A stretch of DNA of 22,846 nt from contig BFEA01000473.1 in the NCBI GenBank assembly GCA_003427395.1, positions 996,289 through 1,019,134 on the forward strand, given 5' to 3'. Both the position numbers and the translations under genes were made by a program. This DNA comes from Chara braunii (Eukaryota; Streptophyta; Charophyceae; Charales; Characeae). Positions 9,135-19,947 of this stretch are shown here, piece by piece; positions within the stretch are counted from its first letter, which is position 1; each line of letters opens with the position of its first letter. The notes under the pieces are model-generated. The model saw only the letters and a list, made by a program, of their open reading frames with translations, ran no database searches and had not been told where the DNA came from.

Positions 9135-9785
9135 TTACGTTGTTGTATCGTGATCTTGTTGAGGATTCGAAGTAGTTGTTGACGATGTGTTTGCAGAAGT
9201 ATGATGATCATTTGGTGTCGATTGCACATTATGGGGCGCAATTCTGTGCGACGGAGGAGGCTCCATTGAACTTGTGTTGGCATTGAAACATGAATATCGT
9301 TGCTCATTCCATACATGAATTCTGTGACCCGTAGTACGATTGAATGTTAACAGAGTTCCGATCGCTGACATAGCAAAATCTTCATTGTAGTCGTAAACAG
9401 TGCCTTTCCGCAAATATAATAGTATATCGTTGTATGTTGTCCCGTTGAAATTTGTAAGTGTCCAATGTATATTGTCGACTTCTGCTTCTTGGTCTGTATC
9501 AGCGAGAAGCATATCCACTCCGCGTATGTCTCTTGTCCAACGCCATCTGAATTGTACGAGATATCCTCTCTCCGTTACCAACAACGATCCGAAAGGTGTT
9601 GGTCATTCGATAAATGTTTGTAGTACACACATCTTGTTATGAATGATGCGTCCATGGTTGCATTGATTTTCGCGCAGCTTTTTTAATATTTGTAGTATTT
9701 CCTCCATGAAAGACCGTTTGCGTTTCAGTTGTGTAGTATTTGAATTAATAGTATTTGCAGTTGTATGTGATGTGCTAGAAGCCAT
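9135..9785 (-). pseudogene. Y-family gene, first copy (one in-frame TGA)
   Basis: A single frame of 216 codons runs from ATG (9785-9783) to TAA, broken only by a TGA at 9605-9603 (FIE-[TGA]-PTPFG). Order: a Ser/Thr-rich start, a basic stretch (QLKRKRSF), a short helical region (MEEILQILKKLREN), then RGYLVQFRWRWTRDIRG, LADTDQEAEVD, YNDILLYLRKGTVYDYN and GTLLTFNRTTGH. The last 50 residues are low-complexity Thr/Ser/Pro/His/Asn. It is paralogous to 7522-8057. I recognise no enzyme motif; the basic patch and aromatic, Arg-rich core could bind nucleic acid, but that is speculation. It lies downstream of X copy B on the same strand. If TGA is a true stop the gene is broken; if it is read through or decoded as Trp the gene is whole. 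Confidence 0.55.
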
Positions 9786-10025
9786 TATCTGAATACAAAT
9801 AAAAAGAGATGAGTTATTATTTATGTACAAAAATTTAGGTAGAGGATAATATAAAAGATTTGTTTTAGAAAAAAAAAAAAAGAAGACAATTGAAATAATG
9901 AGAAAATAAAAAGCAAAACGAATAAGAGGAGTTAAACGAGAAGTATTTGAAAAAAATGAATAGTATGTAAATTAAAATGTAAAAAAAATTGTTCATTTGA
10001 TTAATGTTATAATTATATATATGAT
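9786..10025. other. AT-rich spacer, no gene
   Basis: Short AT-rich spacer between X copy B and Y, with poly-A runs. Nothing is recognised in it. Confidence 0.6.
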
Positions 10026-11049
10026 TTATTCAATTTCGAGTGATTGAAAAGCAAATAATGCTAAATCATTACTATCATGATCAACTCGGAAAGCACGTCG
10101 ATATGTTGTGAAAGGTGTGAATTGTGGAATAGGTCGAGAAGGAAAATAAGAATATGCAGTTGGATATTGTACAATATGATTAAGTATGTAATAGAACCAC
10201 AGGTCAGGACCCTTGAGAAAACATTGTGCAAAAAATGCAAGATTTTCAGGTGTATTTTAAAAAAAAGCAAATAATAAGTGTTTTGAAAGATTAACAAGTT
10301 GTGTTAATGTATAAGAATCATATGTGTGGTTGATGATGTAAAGTCGAAGCGAAGTTGCGCTGTAACGAGTTAGTTCTCTCGATACTGGAGTGACAAAATG
10401 GACAAAGTGTGAGCGTGAAGGCATAGAAATATATTATAAAGTTAGTTAGATTTGTTTTTATGTACTTTGATAAATATTCGTCAAATTCTTGTGTTGCACT
10501 AAGGGATAGAGAATGTAAAGGAGTGTTGTGAAATGTAATTAATGAAAGAAGAACGAATGAAAAAAATGAATGTGAGATTATTCGCATAGCAATGCTGATG
10601 TCAACGATGAAAAATGTTTTTTGGTCAGATTGAAAAGTGATTAGTGCAGTATGGCACAAAAAGTGAAAGAGTTGTCTAGTATTTGGTGGGGGTTGATAAG
10701 ATGAGTGATATGTGTATTGTGCTCTTGTAATTTTAACGGGGTTATAGTGACAAACAAAAAGAGATAATGGTGTCAAAGTTGAACGAAACGGATCGATAAG
10801 GAAAAAGTCGCCAAGGGCTGGTGCGATTATAGGATTGGGAATATTAAAATAATGTGCGCGACTGTGTGCAATTTGAAATTCGTTTAATATATGTTCTAGT
10901 GAAATTAATGTATTTGGAGGACGAACAACAGAAGGTGGGTAGTAGTTGCGAAGGACTAGATTAAATATATGTGTATCTATTGATCGATGAAATCGAATAT
11001 GTGTCTGTCGGGTACTTGATAAAGCATCCCTTTGATTGACAATGTTCAT
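10026..11049 (-). pseudogene. X-family gene, copy B (one frameshift, one internal TAA)
   Basis: Unrecognised protein of about 340 residues, paralogous to 19948-20952. The frame from ATG (11049-11047) is open for about 240 codons. Shared words are SSTRQTHIRFHRS, LRNYYP, NPIIAPALGDFFLID, LSLFVCHYNPV, TRAQYTYHS, QLFHFL and LLSLITF. Near 10430 the homology moves to another frame (SRELTRYSA, YIINHTYDSYTL, LVNLSKHLLFAF), so there is a one- or two-base indel. It then meets TAA at 10259-10257 and continues with LWFYYILNHI, TYRRAFRVDHD and LALFAF to TAA at 10028-10026. It is rich in aromatic and hydrophobic residues, with no clear signal peptide. It follows the Helitron protease domain on the same strand by about 350 bp. 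Function is unknown. Confidence 0.6.
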
Positions 11050-11401
11050 GTCAAATTGTTTTAATTGGTTTGAAAAACACAAGAAATAAACATTCCAATA
11101 TATGAATTAAAAAATTTACATGTTTCTTTTTGATAAAATATATTATTGGAAGTGTAATATGTTTTTTGTTTTAGATAGTATTTTGAAGAATGTTTTGTTT
11201 TTGGTTTAAATTTTATAAGTGAAATATTTGGTTTTAAAACGATGAATTGAAATTGATTTAAAAATAGTTTGTAAAATGTAAATATGAAGTTATATAAGAC
11301 ATTTATTGACAGTTGTATGGGGGAGGAATGGGGAAGATATTACATGGGTGTGGAATTATTGATTTGAGTATGTTTGTAGAGACTTCGTCGTGTATAAATT
11401 A
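11050..11401. other. AT-rich spacer between Helitron core and X copy B
   Basis: No supported gene. This could hold the 3' end of the Helitron if X copy B is a separate unit, but no CTRR with an adjoining hairpin was recognised. Confidence 0.5.
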
Positions 11402-11860
11402 TCAAAAAAATGGTATATCTAGTTGATTCAAAACTGTAATATGAGAAAAGGGTGGTGTTAAAAGCAAATGACATGCCATTGTTAATATAAAAATTTCACA
11501 GTCATTAAAATTGCTTTGTTGTGGACCGTGGATATTAATTTGAGGTGCGGTAGTCATTGTAGAAAGGATATCTGTTCGATGTTAAAACCAAGCACGCATA
11601 TTTTCGAAAAAAGAAGTATTCGAAAAATGTAAACTGTTGTAAAAATAAAGTATACGATTTTTAATGTCAATATAGTAAATTGGCCAATGATTACCATGTA
11701 AATGTAGAGGAATAAAAAAATGATCGTATGTTTTTAATGTGCGTAATCGGTAACGTGAATTAACGTGATGATTTGTCAAAGTATTTGTTTTGAATACAGA
11801 AGGAAATGTTTCCATTATTAGGTTCATGTAATCACTGATAGGTGTATCCGAAAGCCAAGA
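11402..11860 (-). pseudogene. Ulp1-like (C48) cysteine protease domain at the Helitron C-terminus
   Basis: The domain starts with SWLSDTPISDYMNLIM, matching the Ulp1 'WL.D..I..Y' entry motif. It then shows HFFIPLHLHGNHWPIYYID, with the catalytic His at 11689-11687, and RILYFYNSL. Family members usually have Asp in 'YYDSL'; here it is Asn (11638-11636). QQSNFNDCEIF follows, with the oxyanion Gln and the nucleophile Cys (TGT at 11500-11498), but Glu replaces the Gly usual after Cys. A TAA (11584-11582) lies between the two halves. Ulp1/C48 proteases cleave SUMO-like or polyprotein substrates. The domain is in the same frame as the helicase, so it is a fusion rather than a neighbour. The Asn and Glu changes suggest an inactive or altered enzyme. 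Confidence 0.75.
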
Positions 11861-12229
11861 TGTATGATGTATTGTATAATATTTACATTGTGAAGATAGT
11901 TCAGTATTAATTGAAGGCGGATTCCATAATGTAATAGGAATATGGGAACGAATTGAAGGTAGTGGATTAATATTTGAAAAAAAAAATTTGTTTAATGCTG
12001 TTGTTGTTGGTATATGTATTTTATGTTGAAGATGATTTAGTGAAATATGTTTGTTTGATGATTTGTGAATCGTATGAGAATTAATTTTAAAAAGGTTGCT
12101 TTGAGTACGGGTTGATGAATTATTTGATTTAAGATTATGTTGAGAAAGAAGTTTTTCGGCTAAAGATTCAAGTTGCGTGTGTTCTTTGAGGATAGCAATA
12201 GGAGGTTTGAAATATGAACAAATTTCTTT

Positions 12230-13800
12230 GATTAATGGTTTTATAGTAAATAAAGCATATCTGTTTATAACACGAGAAACTATGATATAACCTTGTTGGG
12301 GAACATTACGTTTAGGTTTTTTTTCTTCAGAATATGTTTTTCATTCAGCGACGAATAAACTGAACGATGTTTCACCTTGGATTTTATAAATTGTAGAAGC
12401 AATTGCAAAAATAAAGGGGAATTGCAAAGGACGTAGAGTGCATGTTCTTTGAAACATATAGCGTGAAGTAGGAAGTTCGATTGTAAAAGATTTATGATAT
12501 CGTTATCTGAAAACAGGATATGTATTTTTTGGTAGATTATTAGAAATAGAAAGTGAAAGTTGTTCAAATGAAGATTGATTTGGAATATGAATACAAGCTA
12601 AATCAGGTGGACAACTTGGAATTTATACATGTATATCGGCGTTTTTATCATGGAATGTAAAAAATGTTGTGTCGGATGAGAATTGTAATGAATGGAGAAT
12701 TCTGAATGTTCCATTTGCAATATCTCGAGGAGGATTAATGTTTTGTGTGAAAATAATTAACATACCTGGTAGAAGATCGAGAAAGGGTGCAAATTTACCT
12801 AATTTATTATCTAGCAATGACATTATATATGCAATGTCATGTTTATTTAGTTTTTGTAAGACATTTTTGAAATCAACGATAATACGAATTGGATAATGAT
12901 TATTTTAGAGTTGTTCGCATAATGTGCGTGTATAAGTATGTATAAGGTTGATACGATTATCGTTGTCAGGTGCAACAAATATAGGATGTGAATTTTCTGG
13001 TAGATTTATTGATTGTACTAATGAATTTTGTTTTGCTTCGCAAAGTAATCTACTATTAATTATATTGATAAATTCGTTAGTTCAAATTCCGAATCTAGCA
13101 TTTTTGCAATGCATACCCCATTTAGGATCCGTTTTAAATCGTATCGAATTTGTTAATATTATAATAACAGAAAATAATCTCCATAATTTAAATGCTTCGT
13201 TATCGGAAGATGTATGTGCAAGATTTAGACATGGTTAATAGAAAATTGGTATGCCTTTTACTGGTGGTATTTGAAAAATATCACCAGATGCAAGTATATG
13301 AATTCCACCAAAAGGAATATCTAGTTTTCGTATATCACGTAATGCCATGTTTAAACGAATAAAAACATTTTTGCTCATCATGCTAAATTCGTCAAAAATA
13401 AGTATTGTTAATTCATGTGTGAATTCTGGTATGCCTTTTAATTGTGTTTTTCAACGATCGAAATAACGATCTTCTTTAAGATAATGCATTCCTCACCAAC
13501 TATGAAATATTATACCTGAGATTCAACCTGCTGCTTTTCCTGTCAATGCAGTTTTAGCGACGCTTTTATGATGTTGCCATTTATTAGCAAATGTTTGAAT
13601 AGCGAAAATAATATGAGATTTGTCAGTGTCACCTTCGCCTGTAAGAAACATAAGAAGTTGTTGGTCTTTTATAGTTTTCGATAGAATTTATAATGACATT
13701 GTGTTATTTGTATTCTCATTTGATGTTTGTAGTAACCAGGTATTTAATAATGTTTGAGCAAGTAAAACAGAACTTGAATATTTTTCTTTATTAACGAGAA
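12230..13800 (-). pseudogene. PIF1-type helicase domain of the Helitron
   Basis: Motifs in order: Walker A region FLTGEGDTDKSHIIF (13616-13639), KTALTGKAAG plus FHSW (motif Ia), TILIFDEFSMMS (Walker B, near 13377-13400), PFGGIHILASGDIFQIPPV (motif III, near 13260-13300), LTNSIR, and near the end RPLQFPF, IYKIQGETSF (motif V) and GYIIVSRV (motif VI). PIF1 Walker A is normally GGAGTGKS. Here two of the glycines are Asp, including the one before Lys, which should abolish ATP binding. Internal stops include TGA at AAG-[TGA]-ISG, HSW-[TGA]-GM and VAE-[TGA] (12343-12341), and TAA at 12625-12623. No frameshift occurs. The frame continues into the protease domain. Confidence 0.85.
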
Positions 13801-15060
13801 ATGTAGAGAAACTTCAGAAATTGTACGAAAATTAGATATAGAGGAACTTGATGACTTAGAGTTAGGTGCATCTGTAATTAATTGTACACGAGTTGGTAAA
13901 GGATGGTATTCCAATTACAAATTGAATTAGGTATTTTATATATATTAGATAATTTTGTTTTTGTCCATGCTAAAGCCATATGAATATCTAAAATTTTTTG
14001 TTCTCTTTAAGTTTGTGTTGGAAATTGAGATAAACTACGTAATGTATTATATGTTTTTAAGGTCCGATTGATAGATGGTGTCATTAATTTTGAAATTTGA
14101 TTTGAAATATTTTGCGTTTTTATTGATTGAAGACTGATCATTAGAATGTAATCTTCTATATATTTATCGTCTTCATTTAATGTATTATCGGAGATATTAT
14201 CATCTAATGTATCAAAAACGAGAAAATCATTATCTGTTGATTGTTCCGAAGAAGAATCTGAATTTTCGTCGTTATTTTCATATTCTGCATATTGAGTTGA
14301 CCGATTTTTTTTAATTTCGTTTGCACGGTTGTGTGCAATGTGATAATCTTGCATCTGTAAATATATGTTATGAACAAATACAGACATTTTTTATAAAAAG
14401 AGGTGAATTCGTTATGTCAATTTTGATCATTTTGCATTAAATCAGATAATTTGCGAAATGGTTTGAATAAGAAAAGAGAAATTTGAGCATGTCGTATTTT
14501 GTTTTCTTCATTTATACAAGTTTCCAGATAAGGAGTAAGCATAGAATAAGGAATAATTGGTATACACGGATGTTTGTATTTATTTAAACATTTTTGTTTA
14601 TATAACGGGTGATTGGACAATAAATCTTCTTTAGTTTCTGATAAATAAGATTTATTGTGTCGATAAAATTGCATGATAAATTCATACTAACATATATTTG
14701 TGAGCGAGCTTGGACGATAAATGTAATCGTTTACGGAATGAAAAAGAATGTATGTTTTATTTAATTTTTCTAAAGAACATACAGTTCCTCTGTCATTAAT
14801 CATTTGTTTTAACATATTATATAAAATAATCGTTTTATTTGTATGACTTTGATAAACACAAGTTTATTTCAATAAATATACTGCACAAAGTGAACCTGCA
14901 ATTTCTTGTTTATTAGTCATACTGAAGAGTTGTGATGATAATTTGCGACGAGTTTTTGTTTCAGTTGAAAGAAGAGTTTCTTCTTCAGTTTGTTGTTCTT
15001 TGCGTTGTCTTGCGTCGAAAGCAGCTAAGCGGAGAGCAATTTCGCAATCAACTTTAAGTT
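13800..15060 (-). pseudogene. Helitron region between Rep and helicase
   Basis: This linker shows Helitron-typical words: VNDYIYRP, then IC-[TAG]-YEF (14689-14687; family members usually have Leu before YEF), FKPFRKLSDLMQ and NDQN-[TGA]-HNEF (14419-14417). Related proteins usually have Trp at that last position. A six-A run near 14392 carries a one-base frameshift. An acidic low-complexity stretch follows (EYENNDENSDSSSEQ), then MALAWTK and a further frame change near 13930. A TAA at 14866-14864 follows AVYLLK, where relatives continue with 'YLLg'. Together these identify the spacer that joins the Rep and helicase domains of one Helitron protein. Confidence 0.7.
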
Positions 15061-15061
15061 G

Positions 15062-16580
15062 ATTTTTTGTTGTATAGTTACAATAATAAAATATTCGTTC
15101 TGCTGCTTCAACACCACCAAATAGTGGTTGAATATCATGATTACATTTGTAACTTGATAAGATTATGTTATTATAAGCATTGATGTATTCATCTCCAGGT
15201 GCACGTGCTAATTCAATTTCTGTTTTATGTAATGTAGTTTTTTCACAATGTTCATATGGAAAAAGATATCGACATATTTGTTCATTTTTATTCATGCGTT
15301 TTTTTTTTTAAATATGAATTAGTATGTGTCATATGGTGTGTTTGAACCAAATAAAGAAGTGCAGACAATGATGAAGGAAAAAATGAATAATGTGGAGGAA
15401 TTGCTAAAAGGGTTTGACTTATAGGATGCGTGTGAAATATATCATCAGTCATATGAATACAATTGACTCTTGGAAGATTGGAATCATATAATTTGTTATA
15501 ACCAAGTGATGGGTTAGATTCTATAATTTGTTGTCGATGTATGTGTTGTGAACTAAAAAGTGTATTACACCGTTTACATTTTAAACTTGCAGGTTGATAT
15601 TTTGAATCGACTTTATTTTTTAAAGACAGTGAACAACGTACTTAGGAAAAAATTGGATATGGTATATAACAAGGTAGCAAAGTATGATATTCTGTACAAG
15701 AGAGGAATGAAATGTCTTTAGTTCCACATGTTGTTACAATGCTATTAACATATTGTATTACTGATTCATTAAATTGATTATTACAAGTTTGTAATTTGTC
15801 AAAATTCAAAAGTTGCAATGGTGTATCTTCAAGCCAAATAAGTGCATGTAAATGTAAAGTTCCTCGTCCTTGTGTTTCTACCATTCCAAAATATGCTTTG
15901 ACATTGCCAAATAAACCTCCTTTGGGTTTGCTTTTACGTATAATAGGATTGAATCCGAGAAGATCATGTAAGAAGATAAGTATTAGTTGATCAAAGAGAC
16001 GCGCTGATGCAATGTTATCAGCCACTGATAATTCTTTGAGTTGTCATGTATTATTTTATAATTATTTATAAAAATATTACAAAAGTCTTGAATATTTAGC
16101 AGTCCAACGTATGATGCGAAGGTATATGTTGTATCATTCTTTGGTGTTAACGTAATAAATAAACTTGGTTGACTAAAACGATCGCAAGTTGCGAATGCTT
16201 CTTGACGTCGTGTTCGTCGCTTTTCATTGCTTCCCTAAACATATGCCGAAACACATTCGACATGTTGAAGCAATTGCCTTACAACTAATCATCGTTAGGT
16301 ACAATAGGATCACAACAACATCGTCGAGCATTTTCTAATCCAATTTTAAGCATATTAATTGTAATTTCAGCAATAGGTTGATGTACTTATGGCTGTTTTT
16401 TGCAAGTAATATTTGAAAATTTATATGCGCAGTCAAGCGAAAATCGATCAAAATTTACTAACGTTTAGTACGGATCTTGTGCAAATTGTCGACTACTTAA
16501 CAGACAATAATGTTGTGTATATAGTTGTTGTGAGACGAAAATTCGTCTTTTATTTTCTTCCTGAATGTCCTCGACCATAT
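15062..16580 (-). pseudogene. Helitron_like_N / HUH Rep endonuclease domain
   Basis: Visible blocks in order: FSYGRGH (16577-16560); LLSSRQFAQDPY-[TAA]-TLVNFD in a second frame; AMKSDERRTRR and QPSLFITLTPKND (about 16142-16175); then GGLFGNVKAYFGMVETQGRG and TLHLHALIW with the HUH-type His-Leu-His at 15854-15846. A Cys/His-rich stretch follows (CKRCNTLF). Past an 11-A run near 15300 that shifts the frame come ICRYLFPYEHC and AERIFYYCNYTTK, with the Tyr codons at 15088-15074. These are the metal-binding His pair and the nicking tyrosines of the rolling-circle Rep. All key residues are present, but TAA at 15644-15642, a TGA before QLKELS and the frame changes break the chain. Confidence 0.85.
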
Positions 16581-16894
16581 GAAAACAAATGTAGAAACAT
16601 TTTTGGTTCTAAATAGGGTTCAAACATATTTACAAATTGTGATGATGTATGAATAGCGAAAATAAATTCTTTATCATTAGTTTAAGATAATTGTTCAGTT
16701 ATTGAGCTTTCAATATCATTGTCTATTGGTGCAATTTCATGTGGAAAAATAATCCATTTTTCAATATATGTACTTTCGTTGCAAGTTTCCGGAGGTGCAT
16801 TTAATCCATCTTGTTCATTATCCAATTCATCAGCATGAGTAGTATCAGATGACAAATTTTTAATTATATTTTTTGGAACATACATAAGATAATT

Positions 16895-17511
16895 GATTGG
16901 AATAGAGTCTAGTTGTGTTTTGTCAAATTTTATATTGGAGGGAAAATCATTGTTTAATAATATAAAACAGGATTAAGTTTTCAACTATTGAATGTCATAT
17001 ACAATGAAGTTTTTTTATTCGTGTAAGTTGTGTATCAGTGAAAGGACCGGCTAAAATTATTCGGTAATGCATATCTTTTGTTATTGATTTATGCAATAAG
17101 GTTGCAACCGGACCTCGAATTGCGCCGAATACGAGTAAATGTGAACGTATTGAATGTATTCCTCCACGCACAATTTTTGTTTGTGCAAGTATATTTGTTA
17201 AGCTCGTCATTAATAATTAAGGCCAAGTGGCTTGTTGTAAAGATAACGGTAATCTACTAATGAAAAAATGATTAGCAATTGCAAATTTTCGTAGATATAT
17301 TTGTTTATGTGAATTAAATAAAGCATTGTTACATTTTTTGCATATATTTAATATTATATTTTTATTGAATTCAATAATAATACCGCTTTTAGATAACATT
17401 ATATTTTTTAGTAAGTGACATAGATCACTACAATTATAATATTTGATAAGATCGGGATGTAAAAAAGGTTCAGGATTATGTAAATATTTGTGCATACAAT
17501 TTTAAATTGTT
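16895..17511 (-). pseudogene. DUF6570-like domain of the Helitron protein
   Basis: The block ILNICKKCNNAL, LRKFAIANHFFI and LPLSLQQATWP-[TAA]-LL (stop 17219-17217) matches the pattern I know for DUF6570 ('IC..C...L', 'K.AlANgl.ig..P..L', 'LT..E..li'). In the same frame past the stop come KIVRGGIHSIRSHLLVFGAIRGPVAT and MHYRIILAGPFTDTQL. After a frame change near 17000 come LNNDFPSNIKFD and LDSIPINYL, equivalent to the 'NNpLYkdv.ID...l..LP' segment. DUF6570 commonly precedes the Rep domain in Helitron proteins. Glu is usual where TAA stands in WP-[TAA]-LL. The 16885-16682 segment continues this trace with an acidic linker. Confidence 0.65.
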
Positions 17512-17995
17512 GAATTGTATAGCGAATATTTATGAATATGAATTTGCAATACCAATTCATCAAAAACTTAATATATTGTTTCTACTAATTGTGTAGGATT
17601 TAGTTGTTGTGATATGCTTTTTGCGAAATTGGTTGTGAAATTGGTGAAATGAACGCTGGTGTAATTATGTTTTTTTCAATCTTGTTATTTAAACGGGCAA
17701 ATGTTTTGAGGCGTATGTGTTTGATTGGTTGATTTAAATTTTCAGATATTTTGGGTATGTTTATAAGAAAATCTGATAGTGATATATTTGATTGTCTTCG
17801 TGCAAGAGTTTTTAATCGTACATGTTAAATTGGTTTATTCAAAGTTTTATTTGTATCAGATATTTTTGAAATACATGGTGTATTTGATTTATTTTGTAAT
17901 AAAATATTTTTTGTGTTATAATGTTGATTTTAGATAATTATGAATGATAGTTTTTTCAACAAATGATTCAAATGATGTTATATTTTTCAAGATTA

Positions 17996-18546
17996 AATTA
18001 TCAATTTTTGTTTTTTTTATTTTTGCTTGTTTACGCCAAGCTGTTTGATATGCTAGGCGTTTTGCTCGAGCTTCTTTGTTTTCATGAAGTCTTCGTAAAC
18101 GAGCTGCCGTACGTTGTTTTTCTAATCTTGTTTTTCATTTTTTTTATAATATTTCGTTTTCGCAAATTTTGATTGAAGACGAGTGAAATGAATTAGTTTT
18201 TGATAATATCGAATTGTTAATGTTTTATTTTTGTGATAATATATTTTGAATTTTTGAATTTGTTTTTTTTAGTGTTATTAATATTATTTTCTTCATATAA
18301 TAATTGAGTCGATGTATTATTTTGTGATAATGAATTGTTGAGTTTTTTTTTTTTTAATTTTGCTTGTTTGTGCCAAGCTTCGTCATATGCTAAACATTTT
18401 TTGCGAGTTTCTTCGTTTTCATTAAGTCTACGTAAGCGAGCTGCTGCACGTTGGTTTGCTGATTGCAATTCTCGTTGTTCTGTAGTTTCTTATTTTTTTT
18501 CAGGTTTTTTACTATGTTTGCAGTCTTTCGAACAAGACGATGACAT
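17996..18546 (-). repeat. Helitron N-terminus with duplicated basic module
   Basis: The start codon is ATG at 18546-18544 (MSSSCSKDCKH, then a TAA after PEKK). Two copies of a charged module follow. Copy 1 has NQRAAARLRRLNENEETRKK then LAYDEAWHKQAKLKK (about 18340-18460). Copy 2 has QRTAARLRRLHENKEARAKR then LAYQTAWRKQAKIKK (about 18015-18120). They are about 340 bp apart and in different frames. Such arginine-rich repeats are common at the N-terminus of Helitron proteins and may bind nucleic acid (inference). Further down, at about 17710-17835, another small repeat has KPI-[TAA]-HVRLKTLARR against QPIKHIRLKTFARL. Confidence 0.7.
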
Positions 18547-18599
18547 TGTTTTATAAATAAAGTGAAATACGACTAAAAAAATGAGAAATTTATAAAAAT

Positions 18600-19328
18600 A
18601 GTTTGATAAGAACAATAATTATATTAGACAATTTTTTATTTTTTTTTTATAGATGTATGATAAGGAAAGAAACATATATCATTGTATTATGATATAATTT
18701 TAATTTTTTAAGATTTATTTGTATTAGTTATTATTTATTAACAGTTGGTTTTTTGTCTTGGAATTTCCTGCAAAAACAAAATAAAAAAACCGTTTGAAAT
18801 AAAGAACATTTAAAAATTATTAAAAATACGAAATACATTATTTGTAATAAAATTGATGATTAAAAAAAATAATTAAAGGAAAGCAACAAATTGAAAATTT
18901 TTTTGCTTTTCAAAGAAGATAGGAAAAAGGCAAGCAATAAAAACAATGAAAAAAAAAAAAAAAGGTTGCAAAACAATGTATTTGAAAAATTGGGAAAAAT
19001 GTATGAATTGTACAATCGAATGTCGATGACAAATTATTATATCTAAAAATCTTGTCGAAAATTTCGAATTTTTTGATATAGAATATGAAATTCAGTATAT
19101 TTTTATAAAATGAAAACAGTTACAATGTAGCAACATAGCTTTGACAAGAAAGAATTTTCTGCAAAAACGAAAAAAATAAAATAAAATTGAAATAAAGAAG
19201 ATTTAAAAATTATTGGAAAAATGAAACATTATTTGCAAAAAAAATGATTAATAAAAAAAACGTATAAAACAAAAGCAACAAATTGAAAAGTTTTTTCCTT
19301 TGTAAAGAAGATAAGGAAAAAACAAGCA

Positions 19329-19366
<38 letters not shown>

Positions 19367-19378
19367 AAAATTTATGTA

Positions 19379-19441
<63 letters not shown>

Positions 19442-19947
19442 GAAAAACAATGTATTTGAAAAAATGGAAAAAATGTATAAATTGTAGAATTGAATGTCGA
19501 TGACTAATTATTACATGCAAAAATAATGTCGAAAAATCTGAAATTTTGGATATAGAAAATAAAATTCAGTATATTCTTATAAGATGAAAACAGTTACAAT
19601 GTAACAACATTACTTTGACATGAATTTGTAACAAGATGTCAAATCGAGAAAATTCATATCATAGAGATTCTCTTTCTTTATTATTTCTATCTTTCGTATC
19701 GACAATATCGGAAAACGCTAAATTATTCGATAGTCAAAAGAACAAGTAGTTTTTATTAATGATATGGATTGCATATGTTGAATACGACTATTAAGCAAGC
19801 TTGTTTTTAACCATTCTAAAGAACTTCAAATTCTAAAATACAATGACTTAAGTATTATTTATGACACAACGAATATTAAAACCTTTATAAACTTAGGGGG
19901 AAAAAATTTAAAAAAAAAATTGTAAAAAAAAAAATCAAATATATTAT
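18600..19947. repeat. AT-rich spacer with a tandem duplication and long poly-A runs
   Basis: There is no gene here. Two head-to-tail copies start with 'gaatttcctgcaaaaac' at 18761 and 'gaattttctgcaaaaac' at about 19151, and end with 'gaaaacagttacaatgta' near 19130 and 19600. Copy 2 is longer because two A runs have expanded: 34 A at 19331-19364 and about 56 A at 19384-19439. The matching run in copy 1 has about 14 A. Shared internal words are 'aagcaacaaattgaaaa' and 'gaatgtcgatgac'. The spacer separates X copy A from the Helitron start. Confidence 0.85.

Larger units (their letters stand above)
11402..18546 (-). mobile_element. Helitron-type rolling-circle transposon core (degenerate Rep-helicase-Ulp1 protein)
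   Basis: One long coding trace runs from ATG at 18546-18544 to TGA at 11404-11402. Domains in order are N-terminal basic repeats, a DUF6570-like domain, a Helitron_like_N/HUH Rep domain, a linker with DYIYRP and YEF words, a PIF1-type helicase and a C-terminal Ulp1-like protease. Helitrons nick and transfer one strand through the HUH Rep, while the PIF1 helicase unwinds. This copy changes frame at least six times between 18.2 and 13.9 kb (for example in the 11-A run near 15300 and the 6-A run near 14392), and many in-frame TAA, TAG and TGA codons break it. From about 13800 to 11402 a single frame holds, with eleven internal stops. Element termini (5' TC, 3' hairpin plus CTRR) were not found. 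Confidence 0.85.

Noticed and set aside
8915-9316. 133-codon minus-strand frame
   Set aside because: It is a shifted-frame shadow of the end of Y copy A running into AT-rich spacer.
19248-19520. 90-codon minus-strand frame
   Set aside because: It is mostly poly-Phe produced by poly-A runs.
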